In this document: positions 39,734 through 49,032 of the stretch, in pieces | Numbering within the stretch: the stretch's first letter is position 1 | Layout of the letters: each line of letters opens with the position of its first letter | Origin: CAYFPX01 sp964501915 | GTDB taxonomy: Bacteria > Myxococcota_A > UBA796 > CAJQPC01 | Length of the DNA stretch: 64,000 bases | Direction of reading: 5' to 3' | Assembly: GCA_964501915.1 (NCBI GenBank) | Contig: CAZCVP010000002.1 | Location: 1-64,000 of the forward strand | Program-made: the position numbers and the translations under genes | Notes under the pieces: model-generated | The model's input: only the letters and a program-made list of their open reading frames with translations | The model's database searches: none | What the model was told of the DNA's origin: nothing

Positions 39734-39760
39734 TCAAGCCGCGTACATCCTGATCCGATT
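39734..39760 (+). promoter_or_regulatory. Sigma-28-like element before motA
   Basis: TCAAG (39734-39738) and CCGATT (39755-39760) are 16 bases apart, with a predicted leader of about 28 bases to the motA ATG. The element has the same form as those before fliJ. Confidence 0.4.
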
Positions 39761-39795
39761 CAGTTGAGTGTCCCCCCACCTGCCCCGGAGAGGAC

Positions 39796-40560
39796 ATGGA
39801 TCTCGCGACTGTCGGAGGCCTCGTCGTCGGGTTTGGCCTGATCATCGCCGCGATCCTGATGGGCGGCCCCCTGATCCTCTTCATCGACGCCCCTTCGATC
39901 GCCATCGTGATGGGCGGGACCATCGCCTGTGTCTTCATCGGATTCCCGGGCGGTACCGTCAAGACGGCGATGGGCGCGGTGAAGAACGCCTTCACCACCA
40001 AGTCGATGGACGTCTCCGAGAGCATCAAGCTCCTCAGCGAGCTGTCGAACCGCGCTCGCCGCGAGGGCCTGCTGTCGCTCGAGTCGGCTGCGGAAGAGGC
40101 CGACGACGACTTCCTCAAGCGCGGCCTGCGCATGGTGGTCGATGGCCACGAAGCCGACGCCGTCGAAGACGTGCTCTTCAGCGAGCTCGACAAGATGGAG
40201 GAGCGACACAAGTCCTCCATCGGTGTGTGGGAGGGCGTCGGCGCCTATTCCCCCGCCATGGGCATGATCGGGACCCTGGTCGGCCTGGTCCAGATGCTCC
40301 AGAACATGTCGGATCCGACCGCGATCGGGCCGGCGATGGCCGTGGCCTTGCTCACGACCTTCTACGGCTCGGTGATCGCCAACATCATCGGCATCCCCCT
40401 GGCCAACAAGCTCAAGCTTCGCTCCAAGGAGGAGCTGGCGGCGAAGAGCCTGGTCGCCCAGGGCCTGCTCTCCATCCTGGCCGGTGAGAACCCCCGGTTC
40501 ATGGTGGAGCGCCTCAACGCCTCGCTGGCTCCCGCCCAGCGTCTCGAAGACGCGGCCTGA
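39796..40560 (+). CDS. motA: Flagellar motor stator protein MotA
   Basis: 254 residues with four membrane helices. It carries the MotA/TolQ signature: GVGAYSPAMGMIGTLVGLVQML and TAIGPAMAVALLTTFYGSVIANIIGIPLANKL. The cytoplasmic loop holds charged residues expected to contact FliG (EEADDDFLKRGLRMVVDG). MotA and MotB form the ion channel that drives rotation. A ribosome site (GGAGAGG) precedes the ATG, and motB follows after five bases. Confidence 0.95.
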   Translation: MDLATVGGLVVGFGLIIAAILMGGPLILFIDAPSIAIVMGGTIACVFIGFPGGTVKTAMGAVKNAFTTKSMDVSESIKLLSELSNRARREGLLSLESAAEEADDDFLKRGLRMVVDGHEADAVEDVLFSELDKMEERHKSSIGVWEGVGAYSPAMGMIGTLVGLVQMLQNMSDPTAIGPAMAVALLTTFYGSVIANIIGIPLANKLKLRSKEELAAKSLVAQGLLSILAGENPRFMVERLNASLAPAQRLEDAA

Positions 40561-40565
40561 CACCC

Positions 40566-41309
40566 ATGGCACGGTCCAAGAAGCCCGAAGAGCCGCCCAC
40601 CGGACTCCCGGCATGGATGGCGACCTTCTCGGACATGGTCACCCTGCTGATGACCTTCTTCGTGATGCTGATGGCGATGGCCAACTTCGAGGACACCCAG
40701 CGCGTCGAGGCGGTCTTTCACTCGATCCGCAGCGCACTGGGCGTGGGTGCGACCCAGCTCAACCGGGTCGGCAGCCACAACGAACCCCAGAGCATGACGC
40801 CCGACGAGCCGCGCCAGGAGAGCATCCAGCCGATCCTGGCCCGCCTGCGCCAGGCGCTGTCCAAGCACCTGAGCGACGACCTGATCCGGATGACCAGCAA
40901 CGAGCAGGAGATCCGGGTCCGCCTGGACGATCGGGTGCTCTTCCGACCCGGCTCCGCGACCCTGCATCCGGCCGCCTACGCCCTGCTCCAGGACGTGGCC
41001 ACCGTGCTGGCGGAAGAGGCCGTCGAGATCCGGGTAGAAGGCCACAGCGATGCGTCCGGGACACCGACCTCGAACTGGGAGCTCTCCGGCGATCGGGCCA
41101 CCGCCGTGGTGATCGCGCTGAACGAGAAGGGCCCCATTCCCGGCGAACGCCTCGAGGCCGACGCCTTCGGCCAGTACCGCCCAGCCGCCTCCTTCGGGGA
41201 GGTCGAGAGCTGGAACCGCCGCGTGGAGCTGGTGCTCCGCTCGGACAACGTCGGCGCCTCAGGTGCCGTGGAGCTGCTGTCCCGCCCAGGAGGAGCTGAT
41301 GGCTACTGA
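40566..41309 (+). CDS. motB: Flagellar motor stator protein MotB
   Basis: 247 residues. The single membrane helix carries the ion-binding Asp23 in ATFSDMVTLLMTFFVMLMAM. The C-terminal OmpA-like domain (LFRPGSATLHPAAYALLQDVA, IRVEGHSDASGTPTSNWELSGDRATAVV, WNRRVELVLRS) anchors the stator to peptidoglycan. The stop lies inside the start of fliL (11-base overlap), so expression is coupled. Confidence 0.94.
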   Translation: MARSKKPEEPPTGLPAWMATFSDMVTLLMTFFVMLMAMANFEDTQRVEAVFHSIRSALGVGATQLNRVGSHNEPQSMTPDEPRQESIQPILARLRQALSKHLSDDLIRMTSNEQEIRVRLDDRVLFRPGSATLHPAAYALLQDVATVLAEEAVEIRVEGHSDASGTPTSNWELSGDRATAVVIALNEKGPIPGERLEADAFGQYRPAASFGEVESWNRRVELVLRSDNVGASGAVELLSRPGGADGY

Positions 41310-41899
41310 AGAGATCGATGAAGTCGAGGTGGAGTGGGGCCAGAAGAAGTCCAAGCTCCCGATCATCCTCGGTGCCCTGACCGTCTTCGTGCTCGGTGGC
41401 GGGGGCGGCGGCGCCCGCGCGGCCGACGGGGGGGGGGGGGCGGGGGCCCCCCGGCCCCGCGGGGGCCCCCCCCCCGGCCCCGCCCGCGTTCGGGCGCGGG
41501 GGGGGGGCCGGCGCCGCGGGCGGGCCCGGGGGGGGGGGGGGCGAGCGCGCCGACGGCCCGGAGGATGCCGAGGCCGAGGCCGAGGACGAGGTGGCCGAGG
41601 ATCGCATCGTGCACTCCCTCGGGCTGTTCACGGTGAACCTCCGAGGCACGGGTGGGGGTCGGGTGCTCCGCATGGAGGTCCAGGTGGAGACCGCGGCTGC
41701 GAACGTGGCGGCGGTCGAGACCCAGCACGCCCAGCTCCGCGACGCCGTGATCACCCTGGTGAGCGACTACGCCTACGCAGACGTCGAGGGGCTCGACGGC
41801 AAGACCCGCCTGCGGGACGAGCTGCTCTCCCGCATGAACGCCATGCTCGGCAAGAGCCGGCTCGAGCGCGTGTACTTCACCGAGTTCGTCGTGCAATGA
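41299..41899 (+). CDS. fliL: Flagellar protein FliL, frame broken by corrupt sequence
   Basis: The start (MATEEIDEVEVEWGQKKSKLPIILGALTVFVLGG) gives a cytoplasmic tail and membrane helix as in FliL. The end, in another frame, gives the periplasmic FliL domain (RIVHSLGLFTVNLRGTGGGRVLRMEVQVE, then LVSDYAYADVEGLDGKTRLRDELLSRMNAML and VYFTEFVVQ). The two are separated by 150 bases of G/C homopolymers, and the total length is not a multiple of three. The break is most likely a sequencing or assembly artefact. FliL stabilises the stator near MotB. Confidence 0.8.
41395..41545. other. Corrupt G/C-homopolymer stretch inside fliL
   Basis: Runs of 8-13 G and 7-9 C unlike any other part of the window replace the normal codon pattern right after the fliL membrane helix. 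This looks like consensus error, not biology. Confidence 0.8.
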
Positions 41900-41937
41900 G
41901 ACTGTAGACGGGTTGGTCTGCGTCCGATTGAGCCACC

Positions 41938-42864
41938 ATGGACCCCTACGGCGGCCACAGCCGGAGCAGCGGGGGAGGTTCCCCCACCCTGCTCGCTCAC
42001 CCCGATCGCGAGGCCGCGTCGGCCCTGCCCGCCATCGAGGACCTCTTCCGGGCGGTCAGCCGTCGCGTGAGGACCCGCCTGGTGAACCGCGCCGGGACCG
42101 ACATCCCGGTCCGCCTCGGCATCGCCCAGATCACGACCATCGGCCAGATCCTCGACGATCCGGAGACCCGGGACGGCGGGGTGTTCTGCATGCTGCGCTT
42201 CGAGCCGCTGGGCATGCCAGGGCTGGCCGTGGTCCAGGGTCGCCTGCTGAGCCGGCTGGTCGGCGTCCTGCTCGGGGAGGACCCCGACGAGGAGCCACCG
42301 CCCTACCGGGCCCGCCAGGTCACCGAGGTCGAGGTCCGCTTCGCCCGGCGCGTGGCGGAGGACGTCATGGCCGGACTCGAGGAGTGCTGGCCGGAGAACA
42401 AGCTCACGCGGGTCGCCCTCAACGGACTGGGGCCCAACCCCCGACTCGCCGAAGGCCTCGCCCAGAACACGCCCGTGGTGGCGGCCAGCCTGGACTTCGG
42501 TCGCCCGGACGATCCCTACGGCCTGATGGTCGTCGCCATTCCCGCCCAGGCGACCCGGGACCTGAGGGTCGACCGCGTGGAGGCGGTCAGCCGGACCGGA
42601 GGCCAGGAGCGCAAGCACGACATGACGCGCGTGCTGCCCCTCGAGATGGAGGTGGTGGCGGAGCTGGCTCGCGTACACCTCCCGCTGGGGACGCTGAGGC
42701 AGCTCGAGGTGGGCGAGGTGATCCAGCTCGGACGCCGCGAAGACGTGACCCTGCGGGTCAACGATCGCCCGATCATCTCGGGTCAGCCCGGCGTTCAGGG
42801 CGGCTACCACTCGGTTCGCGTGACGCGACGCATCGAGGAGCCCTCCGGAGACACAAAGAGCTAA
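41938..42864 (+). CDS. fliM: Flagellar motor switch protein FliM, without CheY-binding N-terminus
   Basis: 308 residues. The middle CheC-like domain and the C-terminal SpoA domain are recognisable: ALPAIEDLFRAVSRRVRTRLVNR, ARQVTEVEVRFARRVAEDVMAGLEECW, and LARVHLPLGTLRQLEVGEVIQLGRREDVTLRVNDRPIISGQPGV. The usual N-terminal LSQxEIDALL peptide that binds phospho-CheY is absent; the first 30 residues are Gly/Ser-rich (DPYGGHSRSSGGGS). It lies 38 bases after fliL and 61 before fliN. Confidence 0.88.
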   Translation: MDPYGGHSRSSGGGSPTLLAHPDREAASALPAIEDLFRAVSRRVRTRLVNRAGTDIPVRLGIAQITTIGQILDDPETRDGGVFCMLRFEPLGMPGLAVVQGRLLSRLVGVLLGEDPDEEPPPYRARQVTEVEVRFARRVAEDVMAGLEECWPENKLTRVALNGLGPNPRLAEGLAQNTPVVAASLDFGRPDDPYGLMVVAIPAQATRDLRVDRVEAVSRTGGQERKHDMTRVLPLEMEVVAELARVHLPLGTLRQLEVGEVIQLGRREDVTLRVNDRPIISGQPGVQGGYHSVRVTRRIEEPSGDTKS

Positions 42865-42925
42865 ACCTCCGGACGTGTCGTCCGAATTGGGGAACGCCAG
42901 AAACCCCCTCTCCTCGGAGCACATC

Positions 42926-43213
42926 ATGGCCAACGGCGCGGACGTCACCTTCCTTCACGACATCCCCGTGGAGCTCGTCGTCGAGCTCGGTCGCTCGCAG
43001 ATGACCGTGAAGGACCTCGCCGAGCTCGGCAAGGACGAGGTCATCGAGCTCGACCGCCCCGCGGATCGGCCGCTCGACGTGGTGGTGGGTGGACGTGTCT
43101 TCGCGCGAGGCGAGGTCGTGATGGTCGGCGAGCGTCTCGCGCTGCGCATCACCGAGCTCGTGGGTCGCGACGAGGAGTCCATCGACGCAGGGGACCTGGC
43201 GGAGACCGCGTGA
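42926..43213 (+). CDS. fliN: Flagellar motor switch protein FliN
   Basis: 95 residues from ATG 42926, chosen because GGAG lies six bases upstream; an in-frame GTG at 42875 has no ribosome site. The SpoA core is complete: FLHDIPVELVVELGRSQMTVKDLAELGKDEVIELDRPADRPLDVVVGGRVFARGEVVMVGERLALRITE, cited by its ends. FliN completes the C-ring with FliM and docks FliH. The stop overlaps the fliO start (TGATG). Confidence 0.93.
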   Translation: MANGADVTFLHDIPVELVVELGRSQMTVKDLAELGKDEVIELDRPADRPLDVVVGGRVFARGEVVMVGERLALRITELVGRDEESIDAGDLAETA

Positions 43214-44178
43214 TGCTCTCCGGCTGGATGCTCGGGGCGGCGATCGCCGCCCAGGGCGGTGCCGGCCCCGCTGACCACGCCACCTGGGCGCCGCCGGTCC
43301 AGGAGCCGACGATGACTCAGCCCCCGGTGGTGCAGCCTCCGCGGGTCCGGACCGTGCTCAGCCCCCTGACGCCGACCGCGCCCCAGGTCGCCGCGACCCC
43401 GCTGACGGTGGCCGAGCCCGAGCCCGCGGCCACTCCCGCCCTCGATGAGCCTGCCCTCGTCCCGCGACGCCTCCAGGAGGCGATGGCGTCCACGTCGAGG
43501 ACGCGCACCACCCAGGCCGCCACCGACGGCCGCCTCCAGGACTTCTTCGGCGAGCCAGAGCAGGCCCCCGCCAGCTCGGCGCTCGTCGCGGCCGGCTCCT
43601 CGCCGATCATCGCCTGGTGGATGGTGCCGCTGCTGGCCGCCCTCGCGGGTCTCAACCTCTGGCTCCGACGCCGTAGACCCGGCCGCCCCCGCCGCGACGA
43701 CGCGGCGCTGAAGATCGTCGCCCGGCAAGGCCTCGGTGGCACGTCCCAGCTCGTCGTGGTCGAGGTGCTGGACGGCGACGGCGCCCCCCACCGCCTGCTG
43801 GTGGGGACCGGTCCCGAAGGCCCCCGCCTGGTGAGCGAGCTGACCCCGGCCGGCGCCTTCGCCGACGCGCTGGACGACGCGGTGACCGCGACGCCCGAGC
43901 TCGACGCCGCGCCCCCGACACCGCCTGCCCCCACCCCGGGACCCGCCGTGGTCGCCGAGGCCCGGCCGGTGCTCGCCTCCCCGGCCTCGGGGGACACCGT
44001 GACCTACGCGGCCCGCCGCTACCGCCAGGTCGGGCGGGTGGGCGCTCCGTCCCCACGTCCGGCCGCGCCCGCTGCCCGCACGCCGGCCGGCCCCTCGCTG
44101 GCGGACCGGAGGCGACAAGCCCGGGACCTCGTGAACGAAGTCCTGGCGGCCAGGGAGGACGGCGGGTGGGACGCCTGA
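43213..44178 (+). CDS. fliO: Flagellar biosynthesis protein FliO
   Basis: 321 residues, long for FliO. The N-terminal third is Pro/Ala-rich. One membrane helix (SPIIAWWMVPLLAALAGLNLWL, about 134-155) is followed by the FliO-like SH3-type segment (DDAALKIVARQGLGGTSQLVVVEVLDGDGAPHRLLVGTGPEGPRLVSEL, by its ends). The tail is again Pro/Ala-rich. FliO helps assemble the FliP pentamer. ATG 43213 is preferred to the GTG three bases earlier because of the TGATG overlap with fliN. Confidence 0.82.
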   Translation: MLSGWMLGAAIAAQGGAGPADHATWAPPVQEPTMTQPPVVQPPRVRTVLSPLTPTAPQVAATPLTVAEPEPAATPALDEPALVPRRLQEAMASTSRTRTTQAATDGRLQDFFGEPEQAPASSALVAAGSSPIIAWWMVPLLAALAGLNLWLRRRRPGRPRRDDAALKIVARQGLGGTSQLVVVEVLDGDGAPHRLLVGTGPEGPRLVSELTPAGAFADALDDAVTATPELDAAPPTPPAPTPGPAVVAEARPVLASPASGDTVTYAARRYRQVGRVGAPSPRPAAPAARTPAGPSLADRRRQARDLVNEVLAAREDGGWDA

Positions 44179-44945
44179 GCCAGCGAGTCCTGCGAACCGC
44201 CGGAGGGCTGGCGGTCCTGGCCCTGGTGATGGGCGTCAGCGCTACGGCCCTCGCCCAGGACGCGGTCCCTGCGCTGGACCAGGGCGTCGCCAGCGCGGCG
44301 ACGCTGCTGGAGGGCAGCGAGGTCTCGGTCGCCGTGCGCCTGGTCGTGCTGCTGACCGCGCTGACCTTCATCCCGGCGATGGTGCTGGTGATGACCCCCT
44401 TCACCCGCTTCGTCATCGTCTTCAGCCTGCTTCGCCAGGCCCTCGGCCTGCAGCAGTCCCCGCCCAACCAGGTCCTCATCGGGCTGTCGCTGTTCCTGGC
44501 GATGCTGGTGATGCAGCCCGCGCTGGACCAGGTCAACGACCAGGCCATCCAGCCGTACCTGGCCGGGGAGATCGAGACCACGGTGGCGCTGGAGCGCGGC
44601 GTCGTGCCCGTGCGCGGCTTCATGCTGGCCAACGTGCACAGCGACGACATGCGCACGGTGGCCAAGATCGCCCGGCTGGAGCGACCCGAGAGCCTCTCCG
44701 ACATCCCGCTGTCGGCCGTGGTGAGCGCCTACATGCTCACGGAGCTGAAGTCGGCCTTCGTCATCGCGATCAAGGTCTACATCCCCTTCCTCGTCATCGA
44801 CCTCGTGGTGGCCTCGGTGCTGCTGGCGATGGGCATGATGATGTTGCCCCCAGTCATCATCTCCCTGCCCTTCAAGCTGCTCCTCTTCGTGCTGATGGAC
44901 GGCTGGGGCCTGTTGATGACCAGCATGGTGGAGTCCTTCCGATGA
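44166..44945 (+). CDS. fliP: Flagellar export gate protein FliP
   Basis: 259 residues from GTG 44166, overlapping fliO by 13 bases. A cleavable leader (AVLALVMGVSATALA) is followed by the FliP core: ALTFIPAMVLVMTPFTRFVIVFSLLRQALGLQQSPPNQVL, PESLSDIPLSAVVSAYMLTELKSAF and VIISLPFKLLLFVLMDGW, cited in pieces. FliP forms the pore of the export gate with FliQ and FliR. The stop overlaps fliQ (ATGA). Confidence 0.95.
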   Translation: MGRLSQRVLRTAGGLAVLALVMGVSATALAQDAVPALDQGVASAATLLEGSEVSVAVRLVVLLTALTFIPAMVLVMTPFTRFVIVFSLLRQALGLQQSPPNQVLIGLSLFLAMLVMQPALDQVNDQAIQPYLAGEIETTVALERGVVPVRGFMLANVHSDDMRTVAKIARLERPESLSDIPLSAVVSAYMLTELKSAFVIAIKVYIPFLVIDLVVASVLLAMGMMMLPPVIISLPFKLLLFVLMDGWGLLMTSMVESFR

Positions 44946-45208
44946 CGATGGAGATGGCCCTCCACCTCGGCCAGCAGGGGCTGTTCACGGCGATGCTGAT
45001 CGCGGGCCCGCTGCTGATCGGTGCCCTGGCGATCGGGACGATGGTCTCCCTGCTCCAGGCGGTCACCCAGGTCCAGGAGATCACCCTGGTCTTCGTGCCC
45101 AAGATCGCCATCGTGTTCCTGATCCTGGCACTGGGCGGGGGCTGGATGATGCAGCAGGCCGTGGGCTTCGGCACCCAGATGTTCGAGTCCATCGCCGAGA
45201 CCGAGTAG
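44942..45208 (+). CDS. fliQ: Flagellar export gate protein FliQ
   Basis: 88 residues with two membrane helices: GLFTAMLIAGPLLIGALAIG, then SLLQAVTQVQEITLVFVPKI with the conserved TQ(I/V)QE motif, and AIVFLILALGGGWMMQQAVG. Length and motif are standard. The start overlaps the fliP stop. Confidence 0.95.
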   Translation: MTMEMALHLGQQGLFTAMLIAGPLLIGALAIGTMVSLLQAVTQVQEITLVFVPKIAIVFLILALGGGWMMQQAVGFGTQMFESIAETE

Positions 45209-45213
45209 CGGCG

Positions 45214-45975
45214 ATGACCTTCGCGACCATCGTCACCGGGCTGCTGGTCTTCGGGCGGGTCGGTGGGCTCCTGCTCGCCCTGCCCGTGTTCTCGGCGCAG
45301 GGCGTTCCGCGCCACGTGACGGTCTTCGGCGCCCTCGCCCTCACGCTGGTGATGGGGCCGGTCGCACCGCTGGCGGAGGACCCGCGGACGCTGACCGTGC
45401 TGGTGGTCGGCCTGGGCACCGAGGTCCTGCTCGGCCTGTTGCTGGGGTCGGTCGTGCGAGCGGTCTTCGGCGCCCTGGCGCTGGCGGCCGAGGTCATGTC
45501 CGGCCAGACCGGGCTGGCGATGGCGACGCTGTTCGATCCCATGCTGCGCAGCAACCAGGGCACCATGGGCACCTTCGCGAGCTGGATCGCCGCGGCGATG
45601 TTCCTGGGCACCGGCCTCCACCTCCAGTGCATCGAGGTCGTCGCGGGCTCCTTCCAGGTCGTGCCTCCCGGCGGCACGACCGCACTGCTCAGCAGCGGCG
45701 TCGTGCTGCTGGAGGCGATCGCCGCGACCGTGGTGCTGGGGGTGCAGCTCTCGGGTCCCGTCGTCGCCCTGGTGTGGATGGTCAACGTCTTCGTGGCGGT
45801 ACTCAGCCGCCTGGCCCCGAACATGAACGTGTTCTTCAGCGTCGGCATGGTGCTCACCAACGTCGCGGGCATCCTGCTCTTCGGCCTGGCCCTGCCGTAC
45901 CTGCTCCTGGTCCACCACGGGGCACTCAGCCAGTCCGCAGACTGGATGTTGCGGCTGCTGGCGCAGGTGCACTGA
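45214..45975 (+). CDS. fliR: Flagellar export gate protein FliR
   Basis: 253 residues with about six membrane helices. It contains the FliR features GRVGGLLLALPVFSAQGVPRHV, GQTGLAMATLFDPMLRSNQGTMGTFASWIAAAMFL and SRLAPNMNVFFSVGMVLTNVAGILLFGLALP, with the conserved N-x-x-F-x-x-G. The stop overlaps the flhB ATG (TGATG). Confidence 0.95.
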   Translation: MTFATIVTGLLVFGRVGGLLLALPVFSAQGVPRHVTVFGALALTLVMGPVAPLAEDPRTLTVLVVGLGTEVLLGLLLGSVVRAVFGALALAAEVMSGQTGLAMATLFDPMLRSNQGTMGTFASWIAAAMFLGTGLHLQCIEVVAGSFQVVPPGGTTALLSSGVVLLEAIAATVVLGVQLSGPVVALVWMVNVFVAVLSRLAPNMNVFFSVGMVLTNVAGILLFGLALPYLLLVHHGALSQSADWMLRLLAQVH

Positions 45976-47063
45976 TGTCCGACTCCGCCCAGGAGAAGAC
46001 CCACCAACCCACCGAGCGCAAGCTCAAGAAGGCGGCGGAAGAGGGGCAGATTCCCAAGTCGCGGGAGCTCTCCAGCGCCGCGCTGCTGCTCGCCGGCGGC
46101 ATGGCCCTGGCCTACGGCAGCAAGCCAATGGTCGAGGCCATCGAGCAGATCACGCTGCGGGCCTTCATCGTGGACTCCTCGGCGGCCAGCTTCGGCGAGG
46201 GCGAGGCCCTCACCTGGGCGAACCTGACCCTGGCCACCCTCACCAAGGCCCTCTGGCTGCCCCTGGGGGCCCTGTTCCTGGCGGCGGTCCTGGCCGGGCT
46301 GGCCCAGTCGCGAGGCCAGATCGCCACGAAGGCGCTGGATCCGAAGCCCGAGCGGATCGACCCCCTGAAGGGGTTCCAGCAGAAGTTCCTGAGCTGGACA
46401 CCGCTGGTGGAGATGGGCAAGGGCATCGGCAAGCTGCTCGCCCTGGGCTGGGTCACCTGGATCGCCATCCGCGGCATGCTCGACGAGCTCCCGACCCTGG
46501 CCACCCTGCCGGCTTCCGAGATGCTCCAGCGCCTGGTGGACCTGGGCTGGACGATCCTGATCGCCGCCATGCCGCTGGTGCTGGCGATCGCCGCGGCGGA
46601 CTACGCCTACCAGTGGTGGAAGACCCACGAAGACCTGAAGATGAGCACCCAGGAGCTGAAGGACGAGCGCAAGGAGACCGACGGGAACCCCCAGGTCAAG
46701 CAGGCGCGGCGCCAGCGGGCCCGTCAGATCGCCATGGGCATGGGGCTCAAGCGGGTCCAGGAGGCCGACGTGGTGGTCACCAACCCGACGCACTACGCGG
46801 TGGCCCTGCGCTACCGGCGCGACGAAGCCCCGGCGCCGGTCATCCTGGCGATGGGCGTGGACCACCTGGCGCTGAAGATCCGCGCCGAGGCGGCACGGCA
46901 CGACATCCCCCAGGTCGAGAACCGGACCCTGGCGCGCGGCCTCTACGGCAAGGGTCGCGTGGGCAAGCTGGTGCCCGAGGAGCTCTACGCCGCCGTGGCC
47001 CAGGTCATCGCCCTGGTCTACCGCCGCCGGGAAGCCCGGAGGCAGGCGCGAGAGCTCCGCTAG
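45975..47063 (+). CDS. flhB: Flagellar export switch protein FlhB
   Basis: 362 residues. The N-terminus EKTHQPTERKLKKAAEEGQIPKSRELSSA is the FlhB/YscU signature, followed by four membrane helices and the cytoplasmic domain with the self-cleavage site NPTH in VVVTNPTHYAVALRY. FlhB switches export from hook to filament substrates, working with FliK. It is the last gene of this operon; flhA, which often follows, is missing. Confidence 0.95.
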   Translation: MSDSAQEKTHQPTERKLKKAAEEGQIPKSRELSSAALLLAGGMALAYGSKPMVEAIEQITLRAFIVDSSAASFGEGEALTWANLTLATLTKALWLPLGALFLAAVLAGLAQSRGQIATKALDPKPERIDPLKGFQQKFLSWTPLVEMGKGIGKLLALGWVTWIAIRGMLDELPTLATLPASEMLQRLVDLGWTILIAAMPLVLAIAAADYAYQWWKTHEDLKMSTQELKDERKETDGNPQVKQARRQRARQIAMGMGLKRVQEADVVVTNPTHYAVALRYRRDEAPAPVILAMGVDHLALKIRAEAARHDIPQVENRTLARGLYGKGRVGKLVPEELYAAVAQVIALVYRRREARRQARELR

Positions 47064-47123
47064 CCTTGCCGGATCGGGTCGGCCGAATAGAGCCAGTGCT
47101 CTCCTCGAGTCCGGAGCCGTCCG

Positions 47124-48089
<966 letters not shown>

Positions 48090-48107
48090 CGAAGCTCCGC
48101 CTCGAAC

Positions 48108-48484
48108 CCCGATCTGCGCGCGCCTGGGGTGCCACAGGTGCGGTTGGCGCGGTGCCAACCCGNNNNNNNNNNNNNNNNNNNNNNNNNNNNNNNNNNNNNN
48201 NNNNNNNNNNNNNNNNNNNNNNNNNNNNNNNNNNNNNNNNNNNNNNNNNNNNNNNNNNNNNNCCCGATCTGCGCGCGCCTGGGGTGCCACAGGTGCGGTT
48301 GGCGCGGTGCCAACCCGATCTGCGCGCGCCTGGGGTGCCACAGGTGCGGTTGGCGCGGTGCCAACCCGATCTGCGCGCGCCTGGGGTGCCACAGGTGCGG
48401 TTGGCGCGGCGCCAACCCGATCTGCGCGCGCCTGGGGTGCCACAGGTGCGGTTGGCGCGGTGCCAACCCGATCTGCGCGCGCAG
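48108..48484. repeat. 51-bp tandem hairpin repeat array with assembly gap
   Basis: Units of exactly 51 bases start at 48111, then, after 100 N (48163-48262), at 48266, 48317, 48368 and 48419, with a partial unit at 48470 (positions of the GATCTGCGCGCG word). Each ends in GGTTGGCGCGGTGCCAACC, a 9-bp inverted repeat. One unit (48368) has C instead of T in the arm, replacing a G-U pair by G-C and so keeping the fold. Units are nearly identical with no variable spacer, so this is not CRISPR. The array starts 20 bases after the DUF481 stop. The true copy number is unknown. Confidence 0.9.
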
Positions 48485-49032
48485 CGAGCAACGCTCCTCC
48501 TCGAGTCGTCGGGTTCACCCTCCGGGCCGGACCCCGACCCCGGAGAACTCGACCCGGCAAGTCGAGTTCTGGGGGATGGAGGCGACCAGCGGGTCACTCC
48601 AACCCGCCGCCACGCACAGGCCCGCCCGCTGACCCGGTCGCCGTCGTCCCAGGTCCTGGACGAGGGTCCAGCTCGCGCTGGGGGCCCGCTCCGCCGAGGT
48701 GGTCGCCAGGATCCAGGTCCTCGCGGTACCCTCGGGCCCCTCGGCCGGCAGCCGCTGGCAGCGCCGCGAGCCCACGCCCTTCACCGGACTCCAGCCTTCC
48801 ACCGAAGGGACGGAGCCGGACGGACATCGCCCCCTTGACGCAGTCGATGACCCGGTGGCCCGGACCCCTCACAGTGCTGACCGCCCAGGTGGATCGAGTG
48901 GATGGCGCCGGACCCAGCCTCCCCGATGGATTCGCCGACCCGCCGGCGTGGCCTGGCCACGTCAAGGGGAGGTGGGTCCGCCAGGGAGGCTGGGGACAAG
49001 CCAGGCGCCATCCACCTGGGCGGTCAGCACTG
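48485..49032. other. Gene-free stretch with long inverted repeat
   Basis: Frames are open here because of GC content, but none has a ribosome site plus protein-like composition that I trust. The notable content is a long imperfect inverted repeat (48845-49060). A minus-strand frame at 48515-48802 has some protein-like phrases (TWILATTSAERAPSASWTLV) and could be the decayed end of a gene. Confidence 0.5.

Noticed and set aside
41299..41899. FliL lost by natural mutation
   Set aside because: The disrupting stretch is homopolymer noise typical of consensus error, and both halves of the protein are otherwise well preserved.
48108..48484. CRISPR array
   Set aside because: The 51-bp units are nearly identical along their whole length, with no variable spacers, and there are no cas genes.
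48515..48802. A 95-residue minus-strand protein
   Set aside because: No ribosome site, no convincing start and no family resemblance; it may be decayed coding sequence at best.
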